64,000 bases of DNA from Mercurialis annua (lineage: Eukaryota > Streptophyta > Magnoliopsida > Malpighiales > Euphorbiaceae): contig NC_065575.1 in the NCBI RefSeq assembly GCF_937616625.2, positions 6,827,501 through 6,891,500 of the forward strand, read 5' to 3'. The notes beneath the pieces were generated by a model, which was given only the letters and a program-made list of their open reading frames with translations, was not told the DNA's origin and did not search any database. Shown piece after piece: positions 25,433-37,926 of the stretch (its first letter is position 1; every line of letters begins with the position of its first letter). Position numbers and translations under genes: made by a program.

Positions 25433-28400
25433 CACTAATTTGTATCTGGAATAATCAGGTTTTTTCTTTGGTCTCTTCTGAGATTGGTGATAGATGGATT
25501 GTTCTGGATTTTATGTGGAATTCTCATCCTGTTCGTCTTATTTGTATCTATGCTAGTAATTGTTCTCGTGAGCGTGCTGTTTTTTGGCCATTTATTTTGG
25601 GAAAAATAGTGCAGGACAAGATGTGTATTCTCCTTGGTGATTTTAATGAGGTCCTTTCTCCTTCTGAAAGATTGAACTGCAATTCTTTTTCCTCATCCAT
25701 GCAACTTTTCGCAGACTTCATATCTAGTTCTAATTTGATTGATTGCCCTTTGCAAGGTCGTTTATTTACTTGGCAGAATTCTTTTTCGAGATCTAAAATT
25801 GACAGATGCTTTATTTCAGCTGATGTTTTGGTTGAGTGGCCGAATTGTACCTTGTCTGCCTTGCCCAGGAATTATTCAGATCATGTCCCTCTCTTGTTTA
25901 GATCAGAGGATAAAATTGATTGGGGTCCCAAGCCTTTCAGATCTATTAATGCCTGGTGGGAGAATCCGGATTTTAAGTCTTTCGTTTCGACTTCCTGGGT
26001 GAATGTTACAGCTTCGGTTCCTGGAGATTTTGTTGCGAAGCTTCGTGCATTTCGCAATTTAATCAAAGAGTGGAATCTCAATGTGTTTGGGAATTTGAAT
26101 GGGAAATTGGATGGGATTCATCAGTCCATTCATTCTCTAGAATCTTCAGCGGATTTTTCTGACTTATCAGATATGGATAGAGCTTGCCTTGCATCTCTGC
26201 AAGTAGAGAGCTATCGAGTTTCTAAGCAGTTAGAATCTCTTTGGCATCAGAAATCAAGAGTTAACTGGAACCTCACTGGGGATAGGAATACAAAATTTTT
26301 TCACTCTATCGCTTCGGTTCATTCTAGAAGTAACGTTCTTTCAGAGATCACGGTAGATAATGTTACTTACTACAAGCCGATTGAAATCAAGGAGAAGATT
26401 TTCGATTTTTACAAGAGACTTTACAGAAAAAATTCGGCCGTTCCCTATTCCCTTGACAATCTAGTTTTGCGAAGGCTGTCTGACTCTGATGCTTCGGCAT
26501 TGTCTTCTTTATTTTCTGAAGAGGAAATTTTAAGGACTTTATTATGCTGTGATGAGAATAAAGCTCCTGGTCCAGATGGATTTAATTTTTTCTTTTATAA
26601 AAAAGCTTGGCCTTCTCTCAAAAATGACATTCTTGAGATCTTTTATGAGTTGCATAGTACCGGTTCCTTTCCTCCAGGTATCAATACTGCTTTTCTTGTT
26701 CTCATTCCGAAACTTAAGGGAGCTTCTAATATTTCGGATTTCAGACCCATTAGTCTGATTAATGGTATTTTCAAGTTGATTTCTAAGGTGTTAGCAAACA
26801 GGCTTTCTCCTTTGCTTCCTCAGCTTATCTCAGATAATCAATTTGGTTTTATCAGAGGAAGGAATATTCATGACTGTCATATGTTAGCTTCAGAGATTAT
26901 TCATATTGCTTCTAGGCGGAAGGAGAAGCTTTTTATTATAAAGCTAGATTTTCGAAAGGCTTTTGACAGTATTTCCTGGGATTTTATTCTGAAGATGCTC
27001 GCTAGAATGAATTTTGACTCCAAGTGGATGAATTGGATTTCGTCTTTTTTTGATTCTTCTCAGCTCTCAGTTCTTGTCAACGGTAGTCCAACGAAGAATT
27101 TTTCTATGGGGAAGGGGGTGAGACAGGGTGATCCGTTATCTCCTATGCTGTTTGTTCTTGCCGTGGAGGGTCTTAAGGCTTTGATTAGCGAGGCTATCAG
27201 GCTTAACTTGCTGGATGGTGTCAGAATTGATGGATATGAGGACCCTATCTCTATTCTTCAATTTGCGGACGACACTTTATTGTTTATTCCTCACGACTTC
27301 GACATGATCAGAAACTTGTTGCGAATTCTGAGGTGCTTTGAGCTTGTTTCGGGTCTTTCTATCAATTACAAAAAGAGTTCAATTCTTGGTATTAATGTTG
27401 ATGATGAATCTCTCATTATTGCTTCGGATATTCTCAATTGTTCAATTGAGAAATTTCCTATTACTTATCTGGGTCTCCCTCTCTCGACAAAGCCAGTTAA
27501 GGCAGCTCTTTGGAAGCCGGTTGTCTCTAGATTTGAGGATCAATTATCCCTTTGGAAGGGTAATTTACTTTCTCCTGCAGGGAGGTTGGTTTTGATTAAG
27601 GCTGTTTTACATAGCTTTCCAGTGTATTTTATGGGTTCATTGGTTATTCCGCAGTCAATTATTGCTTCACTGGATCGCTGTATGAAACGTTTTCTTTGGT
27701 GTGGTAATCCGGATAGCAAAGGCATTTGTAAGATTTCGTGGGATAGAGTTTGTCTTCCTTTTGCTCAAGGGGGTCTCAATTTGATTCCGTTTCGGATTAA
27801 AAATCAAAGTCTCCTTTGTAAATGGCTTTGGAAGCTTCGTATTGGAGGTAACTCTCTTTGGTTTTATGTGGTGATTAATAGCTGTGCGATTCGTTCTTGG
27901 CATGATTTTGAGAATTGTAATTTTAATTCTCTTTCTCACATTTGGAAAGGTATCTACAAAATTTGTGTTTCTAATCATGCAATTTGGTCGATTTTTAATG
28001 CGGGGGTCTCTATTAAAATTGGGGACGGTTCGCTTATTGCCTTTTGGCTTGATTCTTGGACGGGTTCTACTCCTTTTGCTGTTAGATTTCCAGGTTTATT
28101 TGCCTTGTCTAGAACAAAATCTATTTCAGCTAGAGAGCAGCTGGTTAGCCCTGGTCAGTCGTGGTCTTCTTCCAAATTCAGTTGGAACCGGCGTCTCAGG
28201 ATAGGTGAATTGCAGCAGCTGGATGTCCTTCTTTTGGAAGCTTCGTCTTTTTCTTTAAGGGACAGCAGGTTGGATTATTTCTTTTGGAAAGGGAAGCCCA
28301 CATTCAGACCAAGGGACGTCTCCTTCAGTATTCAACAGGTCACTTCATTTAATTCCAGCAACTATTTATTCCCTTTAATTTGGAAGATGAAAGCTCCGCC

Positions 28401-28957
28401 CCGCATTCAATTTTTTTCGTGGCTTCTAGTTCATGATAGAATTTTCTCCAATGCTTCTTTGGTAGCAAGGGGTATTTTAAACCCGGATCTTATTGGTTGC
28501 TTGGTGTGTGATTTGGAGGAATCAAGCATTCATATTATTTGTCATTGCGGGTTTGCTTGGAAATTTTGGTGTTATTTTTTGAATAGATGTGATATTCCTT
28601 GGGTTACGCCTCCGTCGATAGAGATTTTTTTCAGCGTTTGGTCTTCTATCTCTCATCCGTCCTTCAAGAATATTTGGCATCTTATTTGGTTCTTTGGTAT
28701 TTGGGAGTTGTGGAAAGCTCGGAATAACAGAGTTTTTAATGATTCAGAGATTTCGTATGAGTCCCTAGCTTACTCTTGTATTTCCAAGGCGGTTTTTTAT
28801 TATTCTTCTTTTCATCCGCATTTCTCTTATAGCGGAAACGATGTGTTTAGATGTTTGGACTCTTTTGTTGATTCCTTTTGATTGATCCATTTTTGGATCT
28901 TTTGCCTTCCACTGCTTGTGGTTGAGCTTAATAAACCATCATTTATCCAAAAAAAAA
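25433..28957 (+). mobile_element. 5'-truncated L1-type LINE, 3.5 kb
   Basis: A perfect 13-bp duplication TCTGTTTTAATAT flanks it (25420-25432 and 28958-28970), and a poly(A) tail ends the element (28949-28957). The left border falls inside the ORF2 endonuclease region, so the 5' UTR, ORF1 and the start of ORF2 were lost during insertion. The rest of ORF2 is uninterrupted, which together with the perfect duplication indicates a fairly recent event. Confidence 0.92.
25468..28881 (+). CDS. LINE ORF2 remnant: endonuclease (partial), reverse transcriptase, zf-RVT
   Basis: About 1137 uninterrupted codons; the frame is open upstream to the insertion border and the first residue is not a true start. 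Residues 1-150 are the C-terminal part of an APE-type endonuclease (GDFNEV, and YSDHVPLL near the end). A reverse transcriptase domain spans roughly 360-640, with KAPGPDGF, FRPISLI, QFGFIRGR, LDFRKAFDS, GVRQGDPLSP and the catalytic FADD in QFADDTLLF. A zf-RVT-type zinc region with CLVCDLEESSIHIICHCGF lies near 1010-1035. No RNase H domain is visible. Normally it nicks target DNA and copies LINE RNA into it. Without ORF1, the N-terminal endonuclease residues and a promoter, this copy is probably dead. Confidence 0.93.
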   Translation: MVSSEIGDRWIVLDFMWNSHPVRLICIYASNCSRERAVFWPFILGKIVQDKMCILLGDFNEVLSPSERLNCNSFSSSMQLFADFISSSNLIDCPLQGRLFTWQNSFSRSKIDRCFISADVLVEWPNCTLSALPRNYSDHVPLLFRSEDKIDWGPKPFRSINAWWENPDFKSFVSTSWVNVTASVPGDFVAKLRAFRNLIKEWNLNVFGNLNGKLDGIHQSIHSLESSADFSDLSDMDRACLASLQVESYRVSKQLESLWHQKSRVNWNLTGDRNTKFFHSIASVHSRSNVLSEITVDNVTYYKPIEIKEKIFDFYKRLYRKNSAVPYSLDNLVLRRLSDSDASALSSLFSEEEILRTLLCCDENKAPGPDGFNFFFYKKAWPSLKNDILEIFYELHSTGSFPPGINTAFLVLIPKLKGASNISDFRPISLINGIFKLISKVLANRLSPLLPQLISDNQFGFIRGRNIHDCHMLASEIIHIASRRKEKLFIIKLDFRKAFDSISWDFILKMLARMNFDSKWMNWISSFFDSSQLSVLVNGSPTKNFSMGKGVRQGDPLSPMLFVLAVEGLKALISEAIRLNLLDGVRIDGYEDPISILQFADDTLLFIPHDFDMIRNLLRILRCFELVSGLSINYKKSSILGINVDDESLIIASDILNCSIEKFPITYLGLPLSTKPVKAALWKPVVSRFEDQLSLWKGNLLSPAGRLVLIKAVLHSFPVYFMGSLVIPQSIIASLDRCMKRFLWCGNPDSKGICKISWDRVCLPFAQGGLNLIPFRIKNQSLLCKWLWKLRIGGNSLWFYVVINSCAIRSWHDFENCNFNSLSHIWKGIYKICVSNHAIWSIFNAGVSIKIGDGSLIAFWLDSWTGSTPFAVRFPGLFALSRTKSISAREQLVSPGQSWSSSKFSWNRRLRIGELQQLDVLLLEASSFSLRDSRLDYFFWKGKPTFRPRDVSFSIQQVTSFNSSNYLFPLIWKMKAPPRIQFFSWLLVHDRIFSNASLVARGILNPDLIGCLVCDLEESSIHIICHCGFAWKFWCYFLNRCDIPWVTPPSIEIFFSVWSSISHPSFKNIWHLIWFFGIWELWKARNNRVFNDSEISYESLAYSCISKAVFYYSSFHPHFSYSGNDVFRCLDSFVDSF

Positions 28958-28970
28958 TCTGTTTTAATAT

Positions 28971-31735
28971 TTTTATTAAAAAATCTAATAAAATTAGATA
29001 AATTTAAACAAATTTATAGATTATATCATTGGTGAATATAAGAGTTATTGCCATTAAATATCTCCACATTTCACTTTTTTCCGATTAGTTACAATCTACC
29101 AAACTTCTTAACTCGCATTCCGGCCTTTTCAAACTTTCAAAAGTGTTGTTTTAGGCGTTTATTTTCAGACAAATGATATTATTTTGGTCGTTTTGAATGA
29201 CAAAGACGAGATTGTATAATATTACATCCAATTTAAATATCAATTTATCTCATATTATTATGAAATTTATTAAAAGTTCACTTGAAATGAATATTAACAT
29301 TAAATTCACATAATATTCATCTAAATTTTGAATGATTTATATAAAATAATATAAAATTGATTTGTATCTTACATAAGAACCATCTAAATTTTGAATGAAA
29401 TACGATATAAATATAATAATATAAAATTCACCTGAAATTCAGACGAGGTCTATAAAATTTTATAAGTTGTTAATATAATATGAATATAGCAATATTAAAC
29501 CTATCTTCTCCACATAAAATCCATCTAAAGTTTATGTTAAATCCCATTTAAATTTGAATTGTTTTCATTACATTAATTGATAATTTGATACAATAATATT
29601 AAATCCATTAAGTCCATCGCCGAACTCCAGCGACTAATCATAAAAATCGAATGGTTGGCAGTGGTCCGATAATGATCAGTGATGGCAGTTTTAATAGGGG
29701 TAAATGGCGCACCGTTAAGTAAAAAAAATAATATTTTTGAAATTATTTATATTTTTCGGCTAGTTTTAAAATAATTCTTTTCACAATAGTACTTTTATAA
29801 TTATTAATTTAAAAGCTGTTTATTTCTAAGATCTCAATTTAATTATTTTATTGTGCACGAATCAGAATTCAAAATCAACATTAACTAAAACTATATTTAA
29901 AAGATACGATAAAATTTAATTTGATAGTTTATTCGCAAAAGGAATTAAGAAGTCTTCTTCTAGGAGTAATAAACAAATTGAAGTATTTTTTTTTTCTTAT
30001 ATATTTCGACTTTTCTATTAATCATATCTTTTATAATTGCCTTTTTCACTGTAAATTGTGCAGGAACTGCATTAATGTAAATGTTTTTTTTTTTTTTACA
30101 TTCTTCTTTGAAAGCATTAATAACTGAAGGCGTTGCAGCAGCAGACAATTATGGCATTATGATCCATTAGATTGAGATTTGAGAATCTTTGTTCTTGTTT
30201 TATTATTACACTATTCCCAATAGTCAAATTTAAATAATTACTAATATGATCATTAGCTAATCAACAAATCTCTTATTACTTCTGTTAGGTTAACTAATTA
30301 TGAATAGTAGGTTGATGAATGTTCCAAGAAAAATCAGTAATTCACCCCAGTTAAAAGTAAAGGCAAAAGGAATTACTAAGACAAGAATATAATATTTTTT
30401 TTATAATTATAAATTGTGGTTTTTTCTTTTTTATTATTCTCTCTTTATTTTTAATATTCTTCCAATCTCATTTTATTTTATTTTATAAAAAAAATCCCTT
30501 CATTTATTTTTTCTTGTATTTAAAAAATATAAAATATACTCTTGTTATTCCTTTTTTAAAAGAACAAATATTTTTTACACATAACTTAACAAAATAGTTC
30601 TTTTTTTTTTATCTCTATCGGTGATGATCTTGCAAAATATATATGGAATTGTAATTCTTAGATTGTAAAAATAGAAAGTCATATAAAATGACACTGAAAA
30701 TATGATATAATATTTTAGACAGGATATGTAAAAATAAAATATGTCATTTTTAAATAGTACTAGAAGAGAGTATTTAATTTTTTAATCATGCATTTATTAA
30801 TGGTGCTTTGTAATATATATTAATTTTTTTTTTTTTTTTGCCAAAGATAACAATATATAAATATATAATAAGAAAGGCCATCTCATGAAGATGATGAAAC
30901 CCTCTTGAAATAAAAGAACTAAAAGTGGACTTCGCGGCTACTATTTGAGCCATCCAATTACACATTCATTTAACAAATTAAATACCAATATATGGATAAT
31001 TTGTTAAACGAACGGTAGCAATAATGAATAATAAACATAAAATAATAAAAAATAAAGAAATTACTTACAGTTGGTAGCGGCTAATGTGTTATAAATATTA
31101 CCTTCATTTTGTAGGAAAGTAAAAATTGAAGTATCGAGATCATCCAGAGCAACAATCACCATAGTAGAATACCTGATTATTTAAATTAAGAACAAAAATA
31201 AAAGTAATTTGATCTTACCTGACTGTAGCGGTGTCTAATGAGATAGTCGAGGAAGGAAGTGAGCTAGAGGGGCCATTTGAGAAGCCCCTCTTGCATATAT
31301 GTGATATAAACACCCATAAAGGGACAATAAACACCCAATTGGGGATGAATTTTTTCTTAAAAATGACTAAAAAAATTCATAAAGTATCACCATAATAATT
31401 GAAATTGTTAAAAAATGTACATAAAATAAATGAATAGAAACCTAATCCTAATGATAAGTGTTAGAAATCAAACCTGAAAAGGAAGAAAATAAGGCAGTAA
31501 TCGTTATCACCATCGCCACCGCTGGAATTTCAAATCACACACTTCTCTTCTCCGATTTTTCCTTTTCATTTTAACTGGCCAACAATCACGGAAAAAGAGT
31601 TCCAAAGGTAGGGAACGCTTTTTTACCACCAAATTACAATTCTCCATTTCATTCACTTACTGTTTTTTATCAAAATATTTTTTTTAATTTTAGGCTTGAA
31701 AAGAAATAAAATTGGGAGATTTTTATATCAATGTA
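28971..31735. other. AT-rich intergenic DNA
   Basis: No gene was seen. Bases 29220-29560 carry diverged repeats of a CATCTAAATTTTGAATGA-like motif, and poly(T) runs occur at 30085, 30602 and 30828. GC-richer patches at 29630-29715 and 31240-31290 are unexplained and too short to call as gene fragments. Confidence 0.5.
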
Positions 31736-31744
31736 AATAAAATA

Positions 31745-32114
31745 GGGTTAATTTCTAAAAAAATCACGAACTTTACACGAAGTTTCATTTTAATCATGAC
31801 CTTTAAAAGTTATCATTTAAAGGCACGAACTTTCATTTTGTTTTAAATCTATCATTTCAATGTATTTTTGTTGACTAAATTCTTCAATAAATCATTAATG
31901 AAAGACCCAAATTATAAATCGACATTAATTCTTATTATCTTTTAGTTATAATATATAGGATTAGGAATTTTTGGTTCGATAAAATATATCGGATTTTACT
32001 TTGGCGATAGATTTGAAACAAAATGAAAGTTCGTGCCTTTAAATGACAGTTTTTAAAGTTCATGATTAAAATGAAATTTCGTGTAAAGTTCGTGATTTTT
32101 TTAGGAATTAACCC
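31745..32114. mobile_element. Foldback MITE, 370 bp, 9-bp target duplication
   Basis: A perfect 9-bp repeat AATAAAATA flanks it (31736-31744 and 32115-32123). The ends GGGTTAATTTCTAAAAAAAT and ATTTTTTTAGGAATTAACCC are inverted repeats. The arms pair through ACGAACTTTACACGAA and onward for about 100 bp. Non-coding and Mutator-like by duplication length. Confidence 0.85.
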
Positions 32115-32123
32115 AATAAAATA

Positions 32124-33006
32124 TGAACTTTGTAAATTTGAGAATATAAACTTTATAAACAACAGACCAACAGATTGATTTGGGTTTTTCAAGACATGAA
32201 TACAGACGGACATCGCCATGGATTTGTTGCAGACATCACAAACTTTAAATTTCATATTGAAACTTTATTTTCACCAAACTGCGATCATTATGAATTTTCT
32301 GTTCTTTTGAAAATTATAGAAATGAGTTCAATAGTTATCTTTGAAACAAGAAAAAGTAATGAAAAAGAAAATTAAGTTAGGATAGAAAGTAAAATTGAAT
32401 ATAAAGATCCCAATAGACATAATTTTCCTCACAATTTTCAAATATGGAAAAAGAGTTCTTTGATTTTATCATTAAAATCAGAAATAGTGATTTATTTTAA
32501 AATTCTAATCATGCAATTCCATAAATTATTGCTATAAATATAAACAGGACTATAAAATTCAGATATTTAAAAAAGATAAAAAAAAGTACTTATCTTTGTC
32601 ATAGTTCCAGCAGATTGGAGGATTGAAAGTTATTGAGACGTTCGACATAATCATCATCATCATCATTGTATATGAACCACACTTTTTACTTCTAGGAAAC
32701 TGCCGTCGGAGTCACAAAATTGCAAGAAACCGCCGCCAAATAAACTGCCGTTAACCGCCATGGAGTTGCAATAAAAGTGTAGCATGCATAGTTCTGTGTG
32801 TTTGAAGGTGATGCGTTTACTCTTCCTCTTCCCCAATTAAATCCACTAATTTCGGACCATATATATATATATATTAATTGAATATCTTATAAAATGCATA
32901 CAGCACTAACATAAAATAAAGAATAAAAAAGATATATTATATCCAAAGGATATAATGATATTTTTTTCTCAGGCATTAGCAAATATTAGCAGTATTTGAT
33001 ATATAT
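32124..33006. other. Intergenic DNA, nothing firm
   Basis: Mostly AT-rich. A GC-richer stretch at 32690-32770 with CCGCCGCC and CCGTTAACCGCCATGG, and a (CAT)n run at 32652-32667, are seen, but neither resolves into a gene or bounded element. Confidence 0.45.
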
Positions 33007-33008
33007 TA

Positions 33009-33293
33009 CTCCCTCCATTCTGAAATAGTTGTCGCTTTAGCCATTTTCACACAAATTAAGAAATCAATAAATATGTTTAAAATTATAAGTATTTTTACTA
33101 AATTAGCCCTTCTTGAAACTTGTTAACATTAATTAGTATGACTCTTTATTTGTATTTTTGTATTCTTCCAATGAATTAATAAAGGATATATGTGGAAAAA
33201 TAGCAATAAATGCTTTCTTGGTATTCTAAAGTGACAAGTATTATGGAACAACAAAATTTCTCTAAAGCGACAACTAATTCAGAATGGAGGGAG
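33009..33293. mobile_element. Stowaway MITE, 285 bp
   Basis: TA dinucleotides border it (33007-33008 and 33294-33295). The inverted ends CTCCCTCCATTCTGAAATAG and CTAATTCAGAATGGAGGGAG are close to perfect and continue into GTTGTCGCTTTAG. This is the typical plant Stowaway structure, mobilised by mariner-like transposases. Confidence 0.92.
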
Positions 33294-33295
33294 TA

Positions 33296-34331
33296 GTAGT
33301 TTATTTGATATAATAGTTTTTTAAAAAATAACCTAAATTTTAAAATATAAATATTCACAAGGTTTAATAACATGACGAGAATACAGAAATCTAAACTCGA
33401 TTATATTTATAGACAAAATCTAATAACCATATTTTGTCATTATCAAATGTAACACCAACAAACCCAAACCTCTCATTTTCCATAGCCATCAATCTTCACC
33501 AACTGGCATGATCCCCTAATAATACCAACCATTATAATCAAGGGTGGAGATTGTTTTACACTTTATTCATTTCAGGCAGAAAAAAAATATCTTTCAAATT
33601 ATTTTAAAAGTGCAAATAAATCCTTTTATTTTTTTTTACCATTTAAACTCTCAATTTTTAAATAGTGTAAATAAACTCACATCTTACAGAATAAAAAACA
33701 AAAAAGTAACTAAAACATAAGGGTTAAGCATTCAAAAAAGAAATTAAAAGGACTTAAATGATCTTTTCAAAATATTTAAATTTTTTTGCACTACTTAAAA
33801 ACATTGACAACTCAAATGCCTAAAAATAAAACAAGCTTACTGCTTTTTCTGAATAATTCTAAGAAAAACTTATACCTTGACTTTCATTTTACTATTAAAT
33901 AAACATACGTGTCCGTCATATTAAATGAATTAAACAACATAATTTTATAAATTATAAAATAACTATATAACATTTCAAAAATAAGTTAGCGAAAAATACG
34001 TTGAAAATTTAAACAATAAACAATATAATGGAATCAATGTTTAAACCATTAAAATATATTTCTATTGAGCAAAAAAAGTGGGTTCCCCGAGCCCCATAAT
34101 TGAGCATAATATGATGGAAATATCATCTTTGTTAAAAAAGATTTTATATAAAATTGTACATAAATTGGAGAACCAATATGTACCTTTTGCTCGGAGAAAA
34201 ATGGTGAAGTTGGGCATTTGCTGGAAAACCAACCAGCCTATAGATAAATGGTATAATGACAGTACGTAGGTCAGCTTTTGACCTAATGGAACAAATGGAA
34301 TGCAATACCATAATATCTCAAATCTTCTTAG
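33296..34331. other. AT-rich intergenic DNA
   Basis: Nothing recognisable. The 63-codon frame at 34078-34269 lacks any known motif and is probably chance. Confidence 0.5.
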
Positions 34332-34340
34332 TTTTCTATA

Positions 34341-34707
34341 GGCCTGATGTCTTAAAAAAAACCCGACCTTTCATCTCATTTTCAATCCTATTTTGACGTT
34401 GAAAATTTGTCAATTTTACTATATTTTACATTTTTTTCATTTCAATTGTACCTTAAAGCATAAAATTGATCTATATTTATTTGACAAAAGTTTTTAAAAA
34501 ATGGTCAATTTAATATAAAAAATTAATTTAATGCAAAAAGGGTCAATTTAGAGAATTTTTACCAAATAAAAAAAAAGTCAATTTTATGTTTTAGGGTACA
34601 ATTGAAATGAAAAAAATGCAAAATAGGATAAAATTGACTGATTTGCAACGTCATGGTAGGATTGAAAAGGGGATGAAATGTAAGGTTTTTTTTTAAGACA
34701 TTAGGTC
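34341..34707. mobile_element. Foldback MITE, 367 bp, 9-bp target duplication
   Basis: A perfect 9-bp repeat TTTTCTATA flanks it (34332-34340 and 34708-34716). The ends GGCCTGATGTCTTAAAAAAA and TTTTAAGACATTAGGTC are inverted and the arms pair nearly end to end. The internal string TTCAATTGTACC is shared with the elements at 49582 and 60958, so these look like one family. Confidence 0.85.
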
Positions 34708-35213
34708 TTTTCTATATAGTTAAATTGATTAAATTTGTGGATTTTTATTATTTATTGTAGTTCATCTGAAAAATATAACTTATACTATTATAGAAATATA
34801 TTATTTATGATAAAATATATTTTAAAAAGTATAGTTTAAATGGTTATAAAAAAATGAAGGCAATTTAAATTTCTTAGGAAAAATTTAAGGCAATATCTTT
34901 TACTTAATATTTTAAACACTTGTTAACTTAATTAGATAAATTAAGTTGCACTTATCAAACACTAGTTCATGAAATAAAATGCTAGACTCAATTTGAGTAT
35001 GCTCGATCTTGAAAACTCAGTGGCTCTTCCGTAAGTCCCAAAGACAAAAAAAAAAACTAACCGATTTTTAAAATTTTTGTTATTTTGATAAAGTTTAATT
35101 ATCTGAAAAGATTTAGAAGGGAGCAATAAAAAAAAGTATAATCCAAAAAATACGGCATTTTTTGAAGATAAAATTTTAAATTTATCCATCATAATAGGAG
35201 TAAAGAAATATTG

Positions 35214-35479
35214 CATCCGTTCCAAAACAATAATTCATTTTTTTCTTTTCACACAGTTTAAAAAATAAAACAAATGCTCTTATTTTTCATAATTTTATCT
35301 TCATATTCTTATTAAATATTATGATTAATTTAATTTTTAGACTAATGGCATTAAATAATGAATTTTAAATAAGGGTAATATGGAAAAATCAACACTTTAA
35401 ATTGTGATTTATTAAAAACATGGACAACTATTTGAGACTAAAAATAAAAATAGAAGTGTACTATTTTAGGACGAAAGAA
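35214..35479. mobile_element. Eroded Stowaway-like element
   Basis: A CATCCGTTCCAAAACAATAA start and a TTTTAGGACGAAAGAAG end form weak inverted repeats of the Stowaway kind. The borders are mutated, so this is tentative. Confidence 0.35.
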
Positions 35480-35545
35480 GTATATAATTAGAAGTCCACT
35501 TCTAGACACAAAAAAACAACCTATAAAAAAGGATCAATAATAATT

Positions 35546-35910
35546 GGTCTAATGACTCAAAAATATCCCATATTATTTTTTTCATTTATGGCCTCCTCTT
35601 TCAGATCTTCAATTTTAGCTTATTTTTTATTTTTCACTTTCAATTGTAACCATTTGTGTTGAATTGAAGTGAAAAAGGATTAAAAAAATTCCTTCATATT
35701 GTTTCATTTGTGAAATTATTATAATAAATATGCATACTGGAACAATATGAAGGAATATAAACGACATATTTGAATTTTTTTCCACCTTAATTTGGACAAA
35801 TGACAACAATTGAAAGTGAATAAAAAATGGGCTAAAACTGAAAATTTTGAAAGGTGAGCCCATAAACAAAAAAGAATCGAAAAAATGAGATATTTTTGAG
35901 TAATTAAACC
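35546..35910. mobile_element. Foldback MITE, 365 bp, 9-bp target duplication
   Basis: The flanks ATAATAATT (35537-35545) and ATAATAACT (35911-35919) match at 8 of 9 bases. The ends GGTCTAATGACTCAAAAATA and TATTTTTGAGTAATTAAACC are inverted repeats, and the arms pair through the TTTCACTTTCAATTG segment. Two overlapping open frames on the minus strand (35627-35943) are hairpin sequence. Confidence 0.8.
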
Positions 35911-35919
35911 ATAATAACT

Positions 35920-36982
35920 TTGTTTACGAACGGTGAATTGCAAAAACTCCGGTTACAGATAATAACCAACAAAAAAATTATACTCGATGAGCAAGTTTGA
36001 ACTTTCAAATAGGAGGAACGAAAAAACTGTTGAACTGAAAATTATCGGCTGCCAAAAGAATTAACAAATCAACCATAAAATGAGAAATAATTCTCTTTTT
36101 TTCCTCTCAGCGAGAGCATGCCTAACCAATTTAACTGGCGGTTCAACCAGTTTAATCGTATTTTTTAAGTTCAACGGTATAATTTACCGGTTTAGTCTGA
36201 TTTTTAATTACTTATTAGTACAATTCATGTTTTTTTTGTTATTGAATATATAGTGATTGTAATTGTATTAAAATACTACTAAAATAATTAAGTGAAGCGG
36301 AAGACACGAGAATCTAAAGGAGTAAACTAAAACAACTAAAAAGGTGAAAAATGGAGATAGCACGCCCTTTGCTTTCTTTTCTTAAAAACACCAACCCCTA
36401 CCCTCTTCAATTGGTCGGTCCACTTTTGAATTTAGACTCCCATTGATACATCTATATAATGCTAATACTCCATAAATCCCAAAAAGAAAAAAGAATATAC
36501 TTAAAAAATTTAAAAGGGTAAAAGTCAAATTAATTAGTATTTTATGATATTTTTATGGTGTTTTATACTAAAAAAAACCATACAAATACGCCATAAAGTA
36601 CTATAAAAAAATACTATAAAAACACTATAAGAAACACCATCAGAAAATATAAAAAAATAAAAAAATATGTAAAAAAAAGACAAAATGTAAAAAAAGTAAA
36701 AAGATATTTTTAAAACTAGAACTTTAAAACATGCACCTCAAGTAAATAAAAATATATGCAATGTAAACAAGTTAAAAAGAGATGCTAAAATAATCATGTT
36801 TCAAAAAAAAAATACCCTCTGAAATTATTTCTTCTAAAATTACTAGTGAGTTAGTATAGATTATTATCTATTAAAATGTATAATTTCTTAAAGATGCATG
36901 TGAGTAGATAAACGTAATCCTGATTTAAATGAGATTGCAAATTTAAACCACGAAACCGCTTAACGTTTAGAGTTAGAGCTAA
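35920..36982. other. AT-rich intergenic DNA
   Basis: Nothing recognisable beyond AACCAGTTTAA-type motifs near 36130-36200, which resemble a degraded plant repeat. Confidence 0.45.
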
Positions 36983-36991
36983 TTTATTATA

Positions 36992-37384
36992 AGGAGAAGG
37001 TACAAAATTGACTCTAATATTTACCCTGTGGCTCACATTCCTCCTTAATGTTGTCAGAGTCTAAAAAATGACCCTAATCTTATCAAACTGGAATAAATAT
37101 ACCCTCCATCGTAAGACGATGAGTAAATTTATTCTATTTAATAACGTTAGAGTTATATTTGTTCCATTTTGATAATGTTAGAAGCATATTTAAAATTGTA
37201 AAACATTATGGAAACGACTAATTGTATGCCATATCAGCCGAGTTAACATTAAACACGCTATCGTTAGATAAAGGGTATATCGTTCCACTTTAGTAGCGTT
37301 AGAATCATTTTTGTGACTCGAAAAATATTAGGAGGGAATGTGAGACACATGGTAAATATTAGGGTTATTTTTGTATCTTAACCT
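36992..37384. mobile_element. Foldback MITE, 393 bp, 9-bp target duplication
   Basis: The flanks TTTATTATA (36983-36991) and TTTACTATA (37385-37393) match at 8 of 9 bases. The left end AGGAGAAGGTACAAAATTGA pairs with the right end around AAATATTAGGGTTATTTTTG, and further arms pair at CTCACATTCCTCC and GGAGGGAATGTGAG. Non-coding. Confidence 0.75.
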
Positions 37385-37926
37385 TTTACTATATGGACTA
37401 ATCCGGTTTGAGTGAATATTAGTATAATATTATGCCGTCTTATATTTAGACCAGGATATCTCATGTATCCGATATCGAAAAAATTATATATAAGAAAATG
37501 AGAATTAGTAACTACATTAAATAATTATATAGTAAAAAATTATAAAAGTCTATAATTTTGATGTGTTTTTTAGGCAGTGTGACAATGAGTATATTTCTTT
37601 TATCACATTACTTTATCATTAACCAGGAAGAAACAAACCAAAGTATCATTGTAGAGTTAAATTTAGAATATTTAGATTATTCATTTTTTTTATTTAATTA
37701 ATTACTAATCTTGTTTATTTGTTGTTGTTGAAATTGGTTGAACTTTTAAGTGTATTTTTCTCAAACTTCCTTGAATTTCTAATAAAGTAGAAGTAATTAA
37801 TTAAGAGCAATTGTATCATTTAAAGTAATCTAAATATCTTGAGACACTACACTATTTGTTTATTTTCACCAAATATTAATAAAATATTTTATTATATTAT
37901 ACAAACTTAATTTAATAGTTAATTAT

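Noticed and set aside
25739..28204. Several shorter frames on both strands within the LINE
   Set aside because: They overlap the 1137-codon ORF2 in other frames and carry no domain.
34078..34269. 63-codon plus-strand frame
   Set aside because: Composition and length are at chance level, with no motif, promoter or splice context.
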